64,000 bases of DNA from Ophthalmolycus amberensis (lineage: Eukaryota > Chordata > Actinopteri > Perciformes > Zoarcidae), in the NCBI GenBank assembly GCA_024529925.1, contig JAFEUB010001192.1:388814-452813 (forward strand). The letters run 5' to 3'. Below are positions 21,391-28,965 of the stretch, piece by piece. Position 1 is the stretch's first letter. Each line of letters opens with the position of its first letter. The notes beneath the pieces are model-generated. The model saw nothing but the letters and a program-made list of their open reading frames with translations, was not told the origin of the DNA and did not search any database. Made by a program: the position numbers and the translations under genes.

Positions 21391-23975
21391 TAGTTTTAAA
21401 ATGCATGCCTCTGTGTCCTCTAAGATGTCCTCTCACCCACTCTGTGTGATTACGGTGCACTTTCAGCTGGTGCCATCAGCCTCGGAGAGGAGGCTGTTTA
21501 CTGCGCCGATAGATTGGTTTTTGTAGCACGCTGCATCGCTCGGCTTTTTAAAGTGTTGATGCTCCACTATTGGACGTGTGAATACAAGGGAAAGTTTCAC
21601 ACAGATCAATGAAATGCATTCATTTCAATGGGTTTAATCTTAAGTTTGTTAATAGAAATAGAAAGTCTGCTGCACTTGCCTCGGCTGCAAGTCAAAGTGA
21701 CGTTTTACTGTCGTCTTGAAGTGGCAGCATCAACATTCAGTCTGCTTTCAGTGCGGAGGCTGAACTTTTGATCCCCCTCTGCCCTCTAGTTTGATGGGAT
21801 CCACGTCGTGAGTGGCTCTTTGGACACGTCTATCAGGGTCTGGGACGTGGAGACGGGCAACTGCATCCACACGCTGACGGGGCATCAGTCCCTCACCAGC
21901 GGCATGGAGCTCAAAGACAACATCCTGGTCTCAGGCAACGCAGACTCCACCGTCAAGATCTGGGACATCAAGACGGGCCAGTGCCTGCAAACACTGCAAG
22001 GTGAGTCTGCCATCTAAGTTCGGCTGTAAGTGGGCGTGCACGCGCAGCCTGACTGGTTTGCTGCTATATTAATGTCAACTTCAAATATCATCCAGTTAAA
22101 AATCAGTACAAAAAAAATCATACATTCCCTTTTTAGTGTGTTGTAGGTCTTTATCTGGTACTAGTTGGTAGTATCTTCCTGCACCATGTTGCTTGAATGT
22201 TGCTCTACAGTACACTACAACAACGTTTGGATTACATCGTCTTGCTTTACGTTATAGTGTAGACTGTGCACAAAATCATTCAGATGTGCACTTAACTGTA
22301 AACGGCAGCCTTGAGCAAAGACAAAAAGCACACAAGATGGGACTTAGCTTGAAACTGACCGTCCAATTAGAATCCACACTAATATAAAGTGTGTGTGTGT
22401 GTGTGTGTGTGTGTGGCGCCAACACCTTGTGGACCTGCTGGTCCTGATTACGCTCTCATTTCCTTTGTGTCTGTTTGAATAGTTCAAACCCCATTAGCAG
22501 CAGCACTGGTGCCTCACAGGAAGTTGGAAATCCTTTGCTGAATAGCTGCAGCAACCACCAGCGCCCCCGCCCCTAAATACGCTCATTAGCAAACTACAAC
22601 CCTGCATGCTAGTTCTACAAACACCAACACACCCCCCCGCTGAACAAAGGGATGCCCTAGTGAGAGTCTGAAGACAGAGGGGAGGGATACGACAGATAGG
22701 GGGGGAGGATGTGTGTGTCTTGTAAAGAGGGGGTGACTACAGTGAAGGGATGAAGGCCGGGGGACTTTGTAGGTCATATAATTAGGTCAGCGGACAATTC
22801 CTGCCATTCATTAGCGTGTTTTGATAAGACAACGGGCTGACAGCAAGGTCGCCACTGTCAGCTGAAGAGCGCATCGGTAATGATGGAGCAGGCTTTGTTG
22901 TGCTAATGCTGGGAGGGGAGGAGAGAGGCAGGCATGTTGGGGGTTGGTGCAGAGCACGATTGAATACCCGAGTAAATATCACAGCCTTTGATCGAACTGG
23001 AGACAGAAATGGAAAACATGTGAAAGCGTGTTGATGGTGAGATTTCAAAAGACATTTCTCCTCAAATGGATTGTGAAAGCGGAAAGAAATTGGAATTTGT
23101 CTGAATGAAATGGCTTCTATAGCAACGTCCTGTAAAATAAATAAATAATAAACGCGGTTCATTTGCCAGCACTTGATTCTGCGCTTGTTTGTGCTTTGTG
23201 TCAGCCCTAATTGATTTAATTAAGATATCATTTTCAAGCCCTGAGGGAAATCTTAAGTTGCTGCACGCGTAGAGTCACAAATAAAGTCACCTCAGCGAAG
23301 GCAGTAACAGCCGCCATCTTCGCTTAAAGTGTGGCATCCTGCCAGCTACCAGCACACACAGGTGTAGCTGGAGCTGCTAAGCCTCCGTGACAGTGACAGC
23401 CCGAGTCCTAGAGCCTGCCTACAGTAGCAACTCTTGACTACACTGTCACAATAGCTTCAGCAATAAAAGAGCTGAATTCTCCCTTTGTGTCTCAGAGGTT
23501 TTGAGTTATTTATTCGGTATCCGAGTCTCATTTCAAATTCACCCATCCACGTCTCTATACCCACTACATTACTCTATTTATTACAAATGGCTGTTTTTGA
23601 CTAAATTGCAGCAGGAACCACGAAATAGTTTAGTGGAGACTGCGGCTCATCTGGTATGAATGCAGTTAAGTGTGTCTTCTAAGAACCTGTTTCTCTGTGT
23701 GTTCAGGTCCCCACAAGCACCAGAGCGCCGTGACGTGCCTCCAGTTCAACAAGAACTTTGTCATCACCAGCTCGGACGATGGCACAGTTAAACTGTGGGA
23801 CCTGAAGACGGGCGAGTTCATCCGAAACCTCGTGACTCTGGAGAGCGGCGGCAGCGGCGGTGTGGTGTGGCGCATCCGAGCCTCCAACACCAAGCTGGTG
23901 TGCGCGGTGGGCAGCCGCAACGGCACAGAGGAGACCAAGCTGCTGGTGCTGGACTTTGACGTGGACATGAAGTGA
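2303..23975 (+). CDS. fbxw7: FBXW7, F-box/WD40 substrate receptor of the SCF ubiquitin ligase (11 joined coding exons)
   Basis: Joined exons are 2303-2341, 5543-5625, 7042-7183, 10605-10739, 13129-13252, 13442-13578, 14168-14281, 19174-19355, 20667-20892, 21790-22000 and 23707-23975: 1662 nt, 553 residues plus stop, all borders GT/AG and all phases consistent. The part from MKRKLDHG onward is 540 residues, the length of the region shared by human isoforms as I recall it. Domains: basic segment (14-36), dimerisation helix (about 91-123), F-box (124-170), basic KKRK (183-186), WD40 propeller (221-553). The degron-pocket arginines (human R465, R479, R505) are R311, R325 and R351. The T205 and S227 phosphosites correspond to T51-P52 and S73. 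Family knowledge: it binds SKP1 through the F-box and delivers phosphorylated cyclin E, MYC, NOTCH and JUN for ubiquitination. The gene looks intact. The start at 2303 has A at -3 and G at +4. Confidence 0.97.
2395..2408. repeat. poly-C run
   Basis: Fourteen C's shortly after the exon 1 donor. Confidence 0.9.
2551..2593. repeat. (TG)~21 microsatellite in intron 1
   Basis: Perfect TG alternation. Confidence 0.97.
3376..3489. repeat. two AC microsatellites in intron 1
   Basis: AC runs at 3376-3408 and 3467-3489, separated by ordinary sequence and a short GCACAC stretch. Confidence 0.95.
4965..4988. repeat. (GT)~12 microsatellite in intron 1
   Basis: Perfect GT alternation. Confidence 0.95.
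5543..5625 (+). CDS. fbxw7: fbxw7 coding exon 2, start of the region common to all isoforms (residues 14-41)
   Basis: Follows acceptor TTCTTCCTCAG and begins with ATG AAG AGA AAG (MKRKLDHGPEVRSF). It ends two bases into the serine codon at donor GTAAAG. It carries the basic KRK and KKPCK clusters. The internal ATG could also start a protein if the exon were joined to another leader. Confidence 0.97.
5626..7041 (+). other. fbxw7 intron 2
   Basis: 1.4 kb, AT-rich. Nothing recognisable beyond the splice sites. Confidence 0.85.
7042..7183 (+). CDS. fbxw7: fbxw7 coding exon 3 (residues 41-88)
   Basis: Acceptor AAATTGCAG, donor GTGAGC. It encodes the linker with CPATPTTFG, including T51-P52, which aligns with the human T205 proline-directed phosphosite. 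RRRITS follows, where S73 aligns with human S227. The exon ends with QEWLRTFQ leading into the dimerisation helix. A (TTC)13 tract begins 17 nt after its end. Confidence 0.97.
7201..7239 (+). repeat. (TTC)13 microsatellite next to the exon 3 donor
   Basis: Thirteen perfect TTC units begin 17 nt downstream of the exon 3/intron border. On the transcript this is a CUU-rich tract, the type bound by PTB-like splicing repressors. Confidence 0.97.
8215..8920 (+). repeat. teleost TTAGCTTAGCTTAGC-type dispersed repeat, interrupted by ~350 bp
   Basis: The left part (8215-8318) reads TTTTGGGAAATACACTTGAT and AGAGTTGGATGAGAAGATCG. The right part (8671-8920) reads GCTAGCTTAGCTTAGCATGA, then AGACTGG and GGCACCTCCAAAGCT. 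I recall both as consecutive parts of one common fish element. Here about 350 bp of other sequence lies between them, with a minus-strand open frame (8078-8503). Family name unknown to me. Confidence 0.6.
10605..10739 (+). CDS. fbxw7: fbxw7 coding exon 4, dimerisation helix and F-box start (residues 89-133)
   Basis: Acceptor TTTGTGTTGCAG, donor GTGAGT, 45 whole codons in phase 0. It encodes GPEKLLALDELIDSCEPTQV (the dimerisation segment) and ends with FISLLPKE, the start of the F-box. The sequence appears unchanged from mammals through this exon. Confidence 0.98.
12488..12500 (+). repeat. left target-site duplication of the L1
   Basis: TTCCTCATCTTTC, identical to 13111-13123. The L1 A-tail (T-rich on this strand) starts at the next base. 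Confidence 0.9.
12881..12904. repeat. TA-rich palindrome centred on CCGG in the L1 3' UTR
   Basis: Alternating TA on both sides of TACCGGTA makes a 24-bp self-complementary stretch inside the L1 relic. Likely a simple-repeat expansion. Confidence 0.6.
13091..13092 (+). promoter_or_regulatory. cryptic 3' splice site supplied by the L1
   Basis: TTCCTTGATTTCCAG ends at 13092, 36 nt upstream of the exon 5 acceptor. The 36 nt are in frame and stop-free (FMRIVFFLIFQQ). Use is not demonstrated. Confidence 0.4.
13111..13123 (+). repeat. right target-site duplication of the L1, now the exon 5 polypyrimidine tract
   Basis: TTCCTCATCTTTC followed by AACAG and then exon 5 at 13129. This duplicated block is the pyrimidine tract of the acceptor in use. 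Confidence 0.9.
13129..13252 (+). CDS. fbxw7: fbxw7 coding exon 5, F-box core (residues 134-175)
   Basis: Encodes LALYVLSFLEPKDLLQAAQ and continues to LLWREKCREE, the SKP1-binding helices. Its acceptor tract TTCCTCATCTTTCAACAG overlaps the right-hand target-site duplication of an antisense L1, so the splice signal here is rearranged. The donor is GTGAGC. An in-frame alternative acceptor lies 36 nt upstream at 13091-13092. Confidence 0.97.
13442..13578 (+). CDS. fbxw7: fbxw7 coding exon 6, F-box to propeller linker (residues 175-220)
   Basis: Acceptor CTCCTCACAG. It completes the split glycine codon and encodes IDEPLPLKKRKIVKPGF, then HSPWKSAYIRQHRIDTNWRR. KKRK (183-186) is a plausible nuclear-localisation cluster. 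Donor AAG/GTAGCT is weaker than the others in the gene. Confidence 0.97.
13579..14167 (+). other. fbxw7 intron 6
   Basis: 589 bp. The only visible structure is a CA microsatellite at 13957-13989. Confidence 0.85.
13957..13989. repeat. (CA)~16 microsatellite in intron 6
   Basis: Perfect CA alternation. Confidence 0.97.
14168..14281 (+). CDS. fbxw7: fbxw7 coding exon 7, first WD40 repeat (residues 221-258)
   Basis: A 114-nt phase-0 exon encoding one WD repeat: VLKGHDDHVITCLQF, then IVSGSDDNTLKVWSAITGK. Donor is GTATGG. The acceptor CTCATCTGAAG has a short, interrupted pyrimidine tract. Confidence 0.97.
14282..19173 (+). other. fbxw7 intron 7 (the largest)
   Basis: 4.9 kb separating the first WD40 exon from the rest of the propeller. 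It has a poly-G run at 18525-18542. An AT-rich block at 18640-18780 without repeat character might be a conserved non-coding element, but conservation cannot be judged from one sequence. No exon is supported. Confidence 0.8.
18525..18542. repeat. poly-G run (18)
   Basis: A homopolymer in intron 7. Its length is likely uncertain in any assembly. Confidence 0.9.
19174..19355 (+). CDS. fbxw7: fbxw7 coding exon 8, WD40 repeats 2-3 (residues 259-319)
   Basis: Acceptor GATCTTTTCAG, donor GTATGG. It encodes CLRTLVGHTGGVWSSQMRDN and the next blade up to HLHEK. R311 in TVRCMH corresponds to human R465, the cancer hot-spot arginine that contacts the phosphodegron. Confidence 0.97.
19356..20666 (+). 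other. fbxw7 intron 8
   Basis: 1.3 kb, containing a copy of the TTAGCTTAGCTTAGC-type fish repeat (about 19715-19895). Otherwise nothing recognised. Confidence 0.8.
19715..19895 (+). repeat. second copy of the TTAGCTTAGCTTAGC-type fish repeat
   Basis: GTTAGCTTAGCTTAGCATAG, then CTGGCTCTGTCCAAAGGTAA and AAAATCCGC match the right part of the element at 8671-8920. Confidence 0.65.
20667..20892 (+). CDS. fbxw7: fbxw7 coding exon 9, WD40 repeats 3-5 (residues 319-394)
   Basis: Acceptor GGTTTTCTCTCAG, donor GTGAGC. It encodes VVSGSRDATLRVWDIETGQ and GHVAAVRCVQYDGRRVVSGA and ends at NRVYSLQ. R325 and R351 match human R479 and R505, completing the phosphate-binding triad. The exon is noticeably GC-rich against AT-rich introns. 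Confidence 0.98.
20893..21789 (+). other. fbxw7 intron 9
   Basis: 0.9 kb with a GT microsatellite at 21357-21389. Nothing else recognised. Confidence 0.85.
21357..21389. repeat. (GT)~16 microsatellite in intron 9
   Basis: Perfect GT alternation. Confidence 0.95.
21790..22000 (+). CDS. fbxw7: fbxw7 coding exon 10, WD40 repeats 5-7 (residues 395-465)
   Basis: Acceptor CTGCCCTCTAG, donor GTGAGT. It encodes FDGIHVVSGSLDTSIRVWDV, then HTLTGHQSLTSGMEL and SGNADSTVKIWDIKTGQ. The final base starts the glycine codon that is completed in the last exon. Confidence 0.97.
22001..23706 (+). other. fbxw7 intron 10
   Basis: 1.7 kb with a GT microsatellite at 22389-22415 and a GA-rich patch near 22675-22735. 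No exon or named element seen. Confidence 0.85.
22389..22415. repeat. (GT)~13 microsatellite in intron 10
   Basis: Perfect GT alternation. Confidence 0.95.
23707..23975 (+). CDS. fbxw7: fbxw7 coding exon 11, last propeller blades and stop (residues 465-553)
   Basis: Acceptor CTGTGTGTTCAG. It encodes GPHKHQSAVTCLQF, TSSDDGTVKLWDLKTGEF, LESGGSGGVVWRIRASN and the conserved C-terminus LLVLDFDVDMK, then TGA at 23973-23975. Residue 467 is H where I recall N in human (GPNKHQ). Confidence 0.98.
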
Positions 23976-24410
23976 GAGGGGACGCGGTGGGGAGGGAAGG
24001 ACGAAGAGAGCGAACCGCGGAGATGAGGCACCTAGAAACCGGAGGGCCAAACGCCCAGAGCTCTGCACCCAAACTCGCAAAATCTACAACCACCACCATT
24101 AACTCCCCCGTCCCCCCTTTAGGGCAAATGTTACTGACAGAGCCACAGACCCTCACACGTGTTCGACCCCCTACCACCAGTACGCGGTGGAGTCGGAGGG
24201 CATCGGGCTGGAAACGAGGCGGCGGGGCTCCACCGGTCCGTCCCTCGATCGGCTGGGAGGAGGAAGAGAGGAAGAACGACTGACGACTGAACTCTTTTGA
24301 AGTAACTCTCAGCCATTTCGGTTCGGGCGTTCCGCTTTGCACAGAGACTTGGTTTCACTCAAGCCTGACAGATTTTGAGATGTACAGAGATATATTATTT
24401 TTTAAAAGGA

Positions 24411-24416
24411 CCCCCC

Positions 24417-24447
<31 letters not shown>
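24411..24447. repeat. poly-C (23) and CA run in the 3' UTR
   Basis: C's at 24411-24433 run straight into a short CA repeat. In the mRNA this is a C-rich element of the kind PCBP proteins bind. Confidence 0.9.
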
Positions 24448-24449
<2 letters not shown>

Positions 24450-24673
24450 AAACGGCCAACCGGAAAACATTCACTGTAGGAAGAGATTGAGGAAGGTGGG
24501 AGGCATTTATTCATACATTTCCACACACACAGTTGCACCGATAGAGCTGCTCGCTGTAAAGGAGAGCAGGCGGTTGGAGGCTTCAGCCTGTAATCGGGCT
24601 CGTTTCTTGTCACTCCGTTTCCGTTCTCATTGTTCGACACTCGGTTTTCTTTACAATATCGCACACAAACACA

Positions 24674-24681
24674 ACTGTGAA
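24674..24681 (+). promoter_or_regulatory. miR-27 8-mer seed match 1 in the fbxw7 3' UTR
   Basis: ACTGTGAA is a full 8-mer complement to the miR-27 seed. FBXW7 is an established miR-27 target in mammals. That this site functions here is inferred. Confidence 0.45.
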
Positions 24682-25001
24682 TTTCAACACGTTCTTGGTT
24701 TATCATATGAAAGGGGTTTCACTCACGTTTGATTTTTTCTTCTTTCTTTGCGGTTGCCAAAAGCAACAAATCCCAGTATTAATGACCTGCTCTGTTTAGG
24801 TTTGCTGTCATTATGTCACAAGGTTTTTTATTTTATTTTTTCCTTTGAGTTGTTTCTACATACCTGAGTTTGGAGCTCCGTCTCCACGTAAAACATCCGT
24901 GCTGTCCAGAGGTTTTCAGTCTAGCTGGGGCGGTTTTCTCAGTGCCAGTGCTGTGACGAGAAGAAGTAATGGTTCTTCCCTCTAAGCGCTGTGGATCAAT
25001 G

Positions 25002-25021
25002 CCCCCCCCCCCCCCCCCCCC
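25002..25021. repeat. poly-C (20) in the 3' UTR
   Basis: A second C homopolymer in the same UTR. Confidence 0.9.
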
Positions 25022-25799
25022 AGCGGCCAAACTGTATTTATGCTGCTAGATGAACGGAAAAGAAGAGAGAGATGGAACTTTTACTTGCTGTGACGTTTTA
25101 GTCCCAGGCAAAATTCCAAATTGAACTCTATATGTTTGGACTTTAAGAAACAAAAGATCACAAAAGTTAACATCCAACTTTTTAAGTTTTATTTTGTTTG
25201 TTTTTGCCACTGAAACTTGAGCCAAACGTGCCTCTACGAGGCTGAGAGGAGGGAGCGCGTCCGACAGATACTGACGGGGATCGCCTGCTGAGAGGAAACG
25301 AGGGGATGTACACTGTTGGCGTGCGTGTGTGTGCATGAGTGCGTGTGTTAGCGTGTTAGCGTGTTAACGGGCAACTTGTAAACACATTCCTTGGGACAAC
25401 GCTCTTTCAGCCTGTTCTTTGGGGAAATGTACAAATGCTGTGTGGACTGTGGCAAAGGAAAAGAAGAAAAAAAAAAAAAAAACTAGCAGATGTATCGATT
25501 TTAACACGTGAATGAAAGAACTGTCTGTATCCGTGTGTGATTGTTGTTCAATTCAAAGATGTCTGAAGCAACAGAGACCATCACAAGCATCAACTGACGG
25601 GCCGAGCTGCCAGGAGTCTTAGTGTTACATGTGTTGCAGTTCAAACCTCCGGGCCGCTCTGCTCTGCGGCGGTCGCAGCCTCGAGGATTGTCAGTGGGGG
25701 GGGAAAATAAAAACACGAAAAAGGCAACAAACGTGAACAGAAACATTGTAGCCAAACTGAAAAATCGTCTCAATCTCCAAGAGTCACAACTCAAGCTGA

Positions 25800-25807
25800 A
25801 CTGTGAA
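25800..25807 (+). promoter_or_regulatory. miR-27 8-mer seed match 2 in the fbxw7 3' UTR
   Basis: A second ACTGTGAA lies 1.1 kb downstream of the first, in an AT-rich part of the UTR favourable for access. Function is inferred. Confidence 0.45.
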
Positions 25808-26049
25808 AGTGGTATAACACTGTATATTAAAAAAGAAAAAAAAAAGAAAACAATCTTGCTCTATCTCCTCTCGTTGTTTTCTCCCTCTGTTTTAATTTAT
25901 GGTCTGGTTTGAGAAATCAGATTTGTTGCAGGTGTTTTATTTTTTCAGTTTCTGTAAACTGCCTGGCAAAAAAAGAAAACAGACAGAAAAAACCTTAAAG
26001 GGATTGTGTATTTGTTTGATTCACTTAGAATTTTATTTTCTTATAACTT

Positions 26050-26059
26050 AAGTGCAATA
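26050..26059 (+). promoter_or_regulatory. miR-25/92/363/367 seed match overlapping the poly(A) signal
   Basis: AAGTGCAATA contains the 8-mer GTGCAATA and pairs with the first ten bases of miR-92-type microRNAs. Its last four bases are the first four of the AATAAA at 26056. Regulation of mammalian FBXW7 by the miR-25/92 family is known; the use of this site is inferred. Confidence 0.5.
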
Positions 26060-26061
26060 AA
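26056..26061 (+). terminator. fbxw7 polyadenylation signal 1 (AATAAA)
   Basis: A canonical hexamer about 2.1 kb after the stop, followed within 35 nt by a T-rich stretch suitable as a downstream element. Confidence 0.7.
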
Positions 26062-26139
26062 ATGTGGGTTTTTCTTTTTTCATTTCAAGCATATCGGTTG
26101 TCTGTTTTTGTTACCTGTGTGAAGGCATCTTATATGTTC

Positions 26140-26145
26140 AATAAA
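26140..26145 (+). terminator. fbxw7 polyadenylation signal 2 (AATAAA)
   Basis: A second canonical hexamer 84 nt downstream of the first, within TTCAATAAAGC. It probably gives a tandem alternative 3' end. Confidence 0.65.
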
Positions 26146-26165
26146 GCAAATTATTTGGTTAAGTA

Positions 26166-27750
26166 CATCCACGAGGGAATACTTCCAACGTTTATTAGAG
26201 TGCAGATTTTGTAGACCAAATTGATCTCTGCAAATGATGTATGATGACCCTCAAATTCAGCAGAACCTGGTAATGTTTATCAGGTAAGATTCTCTTAATT
26301 CATCTGCAGTTCGACTGGGAAAAGAATTAGCTTACTTTATAGATCACACGTTTTTCGTTTTGTCTGCCAGTTTTCAGTCCCGTTTGTCAACTCAAGTTTA
26401 TTCAAATTGCACAATGTCTTAACGTTCATTAATAGCAACAGTTCCCAACCTTGACCAAGCTCTGTTTCTCAAAGTCAGGATATTAACTGGGATAAACATG
26501 AGAATATTTAGATTATTTATGCGATCGACCAGATGGGTACTGTTGTAGAGCTCAAGGTAAATATACTGTAGCTCCTTTACCGTCGCACGGAAGACTCATT
26601 CTAATCCTGCCACCCGATGTCACATACACAGCAAGATACTAAACTGAGATTACTGAACAACGAACTAAAAGTTGTATAATTATGATAATCCATTTTTTTC
26701 AGTGATTTATCAAGCAAAGAAATCCACCAGTTACCTGCTCCTCAAATGTGAGGAACTGTGATTGTTAATTGAGTTTTGGAATATTCATCAGCGGACACAA
26801 GAAACTTAAAGATGCAGCTTTGGGTTTTGACTGTTTACTATTTAACGGTTCATCAAAAATACATATTTTTTGTTGCAGCTATAATGCTGATGTGTTTTGG
26901 CCAATCTGAATGACAGTCAATGTGCTGTGAATGGCTTCAATTGTTTGGGGGAAACTAATTCCCTGCACCAAATATCAAACATATTTCTGACACCAGCATT
27001 GAAAGGTTTAGGATATACTTACAGTATACCTTGTTATTGTGCTTTTTTTTTAAACCGCCATTTAACTTTTTGCGGACAGCGGAATGAAGGTAACCTGAAG
27101 AGCCAGACCAAATATGAGAATCATCTTTTTTTTAATCCCCAGAGATTAACTTTCCCCCTGAAAACATGTTTGTCCTTCATTGAATCCTTGTTTTCCAACC
27201 TGTTGAGATAATATATGCAAAGCTTCACTGAAGCCAGAACAGAAGAACATGTTGCTTCCGTGCTTCTGTATCTAAAGCACCATGAAGATGACCAAATTGA
27301 ATGTGACCCTCTGTGTTTTGGGCCAGTGTCCATGATATCCAGCCCGTTCCCCGTAGCAGCAGTAACTGAGTCTGTGCTGCGGATTCCCTTCCTGCCTGTT
27401 GCCTAGTGATAGCTCGTCTCTGGCCCGGGGCCTCAGAGCTCAGTATTGTGAGGAAGCAGCGATGGCTGTACATCATGAATGGACGCGTGGGGGAGTTTCC
27501 ACTTTGGTTGGCAGGGTTACTTCTGAGCGCCTGTTTGTTCCCAGGCTCGGCTCATGTGTTGTGTAAGCAGCTCCGCTCCACTGACTGGTCATGGAGAAGA
27601 GTAATCTAGTTTATACAGTATTTGTTGATGCGTTTCAGGTTTCAGACACTGACACACAATGCTACAACAAATCCATGATTTTGAAAAGGGCTAAAGCGAA
27701 AAGCCAGAATTTAAATCAGCAACAATTTTGATAGAGGATGAATCATTCTC
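26166..27750. other. intergenic, nothing recognised
   Basis: AT-rich sequence downstream of fbxw7. Short ORFs on both strands have no recognisable domain. Confidence 0.6.
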
Positions 27751-28040
27751 ATCAAACTCATTTCTGACACTCTTTACTGTGATCTTCATGACATAATATA
27801 CTTTGACTGTTTATCGTTTCTGTCATGAGATACTATAAGACTTGTTCATTTTTTTAATTACACTAAACTATGGCTTTTTATGTGTTTGACTATCCAGTAT
27901 GCAATACTATGCATAATAATGACCCTTTTGATGGAATGCAATTCCTTTTTTGACACACTTTACATTTACGCCCTAGCTCGCCAGGGGAAGGGGAAACAAC
28001 ATAAGATCAGTTAGAGTTGGTGTTTTTGATTCTGCTTCCT

Positions 28041-28073
28041 GATTGGAGCACGGTGGAGGCTGCTGCTCCAATC
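28041..28073. repeat. hairpin-forming inverted repeat
   Basis: GATTGGAGCA (28041-28050) and TGCTCCAATC (28064-28073) are perfect complements around a 13-nt loop. Confidence 0.6.
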
Positions 28074-28610
28074 GGGCTGCTTCAGAAACAAACCATGAAG
28101 TAAGATGAGCATCTGGGAAACAATCGCAGACAAGAAACCCCACATCCTACTTGACTTGTTGACATATTAAACTAAAACTTTATCCAACATGCTATGACTT
28201 TTAAGACGTACTATACTGTGACTTTTTTGACATAGTATACAGTGGTCCTTTTTGTGACTTTATAATAACTTTTATGCCAAAGTTAGTAAGTCATAGTGTA
28301 GTACATAAAAAAAGTAATGAAAGGGGAATAAGTATGCTATGACTTTAGAGGCACAGTATGTCAAAAAATCATAAAAATATAAATGTATAGTATGTCATTA
28401 AAAAAAAGCCATCGAGTAGTACCGGTATGTCATAAAAACTAGTATATTGAAAGAAAATCCTAAAATGCCATAGTATAGTATGCTTCAAAAAGAGTTTTAA
28501 AAGAGTATAGTAAGTCAAAAAAGCCATAGTATTTCAAAAAGAGTCGTGGAAAAAAACATAGTATGTAATGTCAATAAAAGTCACTAAAACTGCCAAAATA
28601 TGTCCAAAAA

Positions 28611-28965
28611 AAAGACCAAATTTCTTCAGGTGGAGCCTCTCCTCTGCAGCTTCTCACCATCAATGGGACTGAGGTGGAGTCGGCCGACAGTTGCAAGTTT
28701 CTGGGCCTGTAGCAACAGAGAAGAAAGCACAGCGGCGGCTTTATTTCATCAGGCAGCTGAAGAAGGCCGGACTCAGCCAAGCCTACAGAGGACTCAGTGA
28801 GAGCATTCTCACCAGTGGGATCATCGTGTGGTTTGGAAACACAACCCAGGCTGATAAAATCTCTTCAACGAGTCATTAAAGCTGCAGAGAGAATCCTCGG
28901 CTCCGACCTCCCCTTCATGGACAATTCCGACACGCTGCAGGAAGCACAGAGCCTCCTCAGAGGCG
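28611..28965 (+). mobile_element. L2/Rex1-like non-LTR retrotransposon fragment (reverse transcriptase C-terminal part)
   Basis: In drifting frames it reads LTINGTEVESADSCKFLG, then AQRRLYFIRQLKKAGLS, ESILTSGIIVWFGNTTQADK and LQRVIKAAERILGSDLP. These are the usual consecutive motifs after the catalytic region in L2/CR1/Rex1-type LINEs. The stretch between FLG and AQRRL is deleted, with frameshifts and stops. TATGTCCAAAAA flanks it on both sides (28599-28610 and 28966-28977), a possible target-site duplication. The clade is uncertain. Confidence 0.8.

Larger units (their letters stand above)
23976..26165 (+). other. fbxw7: fbxw7 3' UTR (end inferred)
   Basis: The stop codon is followed by about 2.2 kb without any supported frame, ending at two polyadenylation hexamers (26056 and 26140). 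The 3' border is placed about 20 nt after the second. The UTR contains two poly-C runs, a short CA run, an A-rich stretch near 25469, and seed matches for miR-27 and miR-25/92. Short ORFs here have no recognisable homology. Confidence 0.75.

Noticed and set aside
24130..24139. A miR-223 site (ACTGACA) in the 3' UTR
   Set aside because: Only a 7-mer-A1 match with no supporting context. Not strong enough to list as a feature.
23666..24358. Long ORFs antisense to the last fbxw7 exon and 3' UTR
   Set aside because: They mirror the GC-rich coding exon on the opposite strand and show no domain. The + strand frame is the conserved FBXW7 C-terminus.
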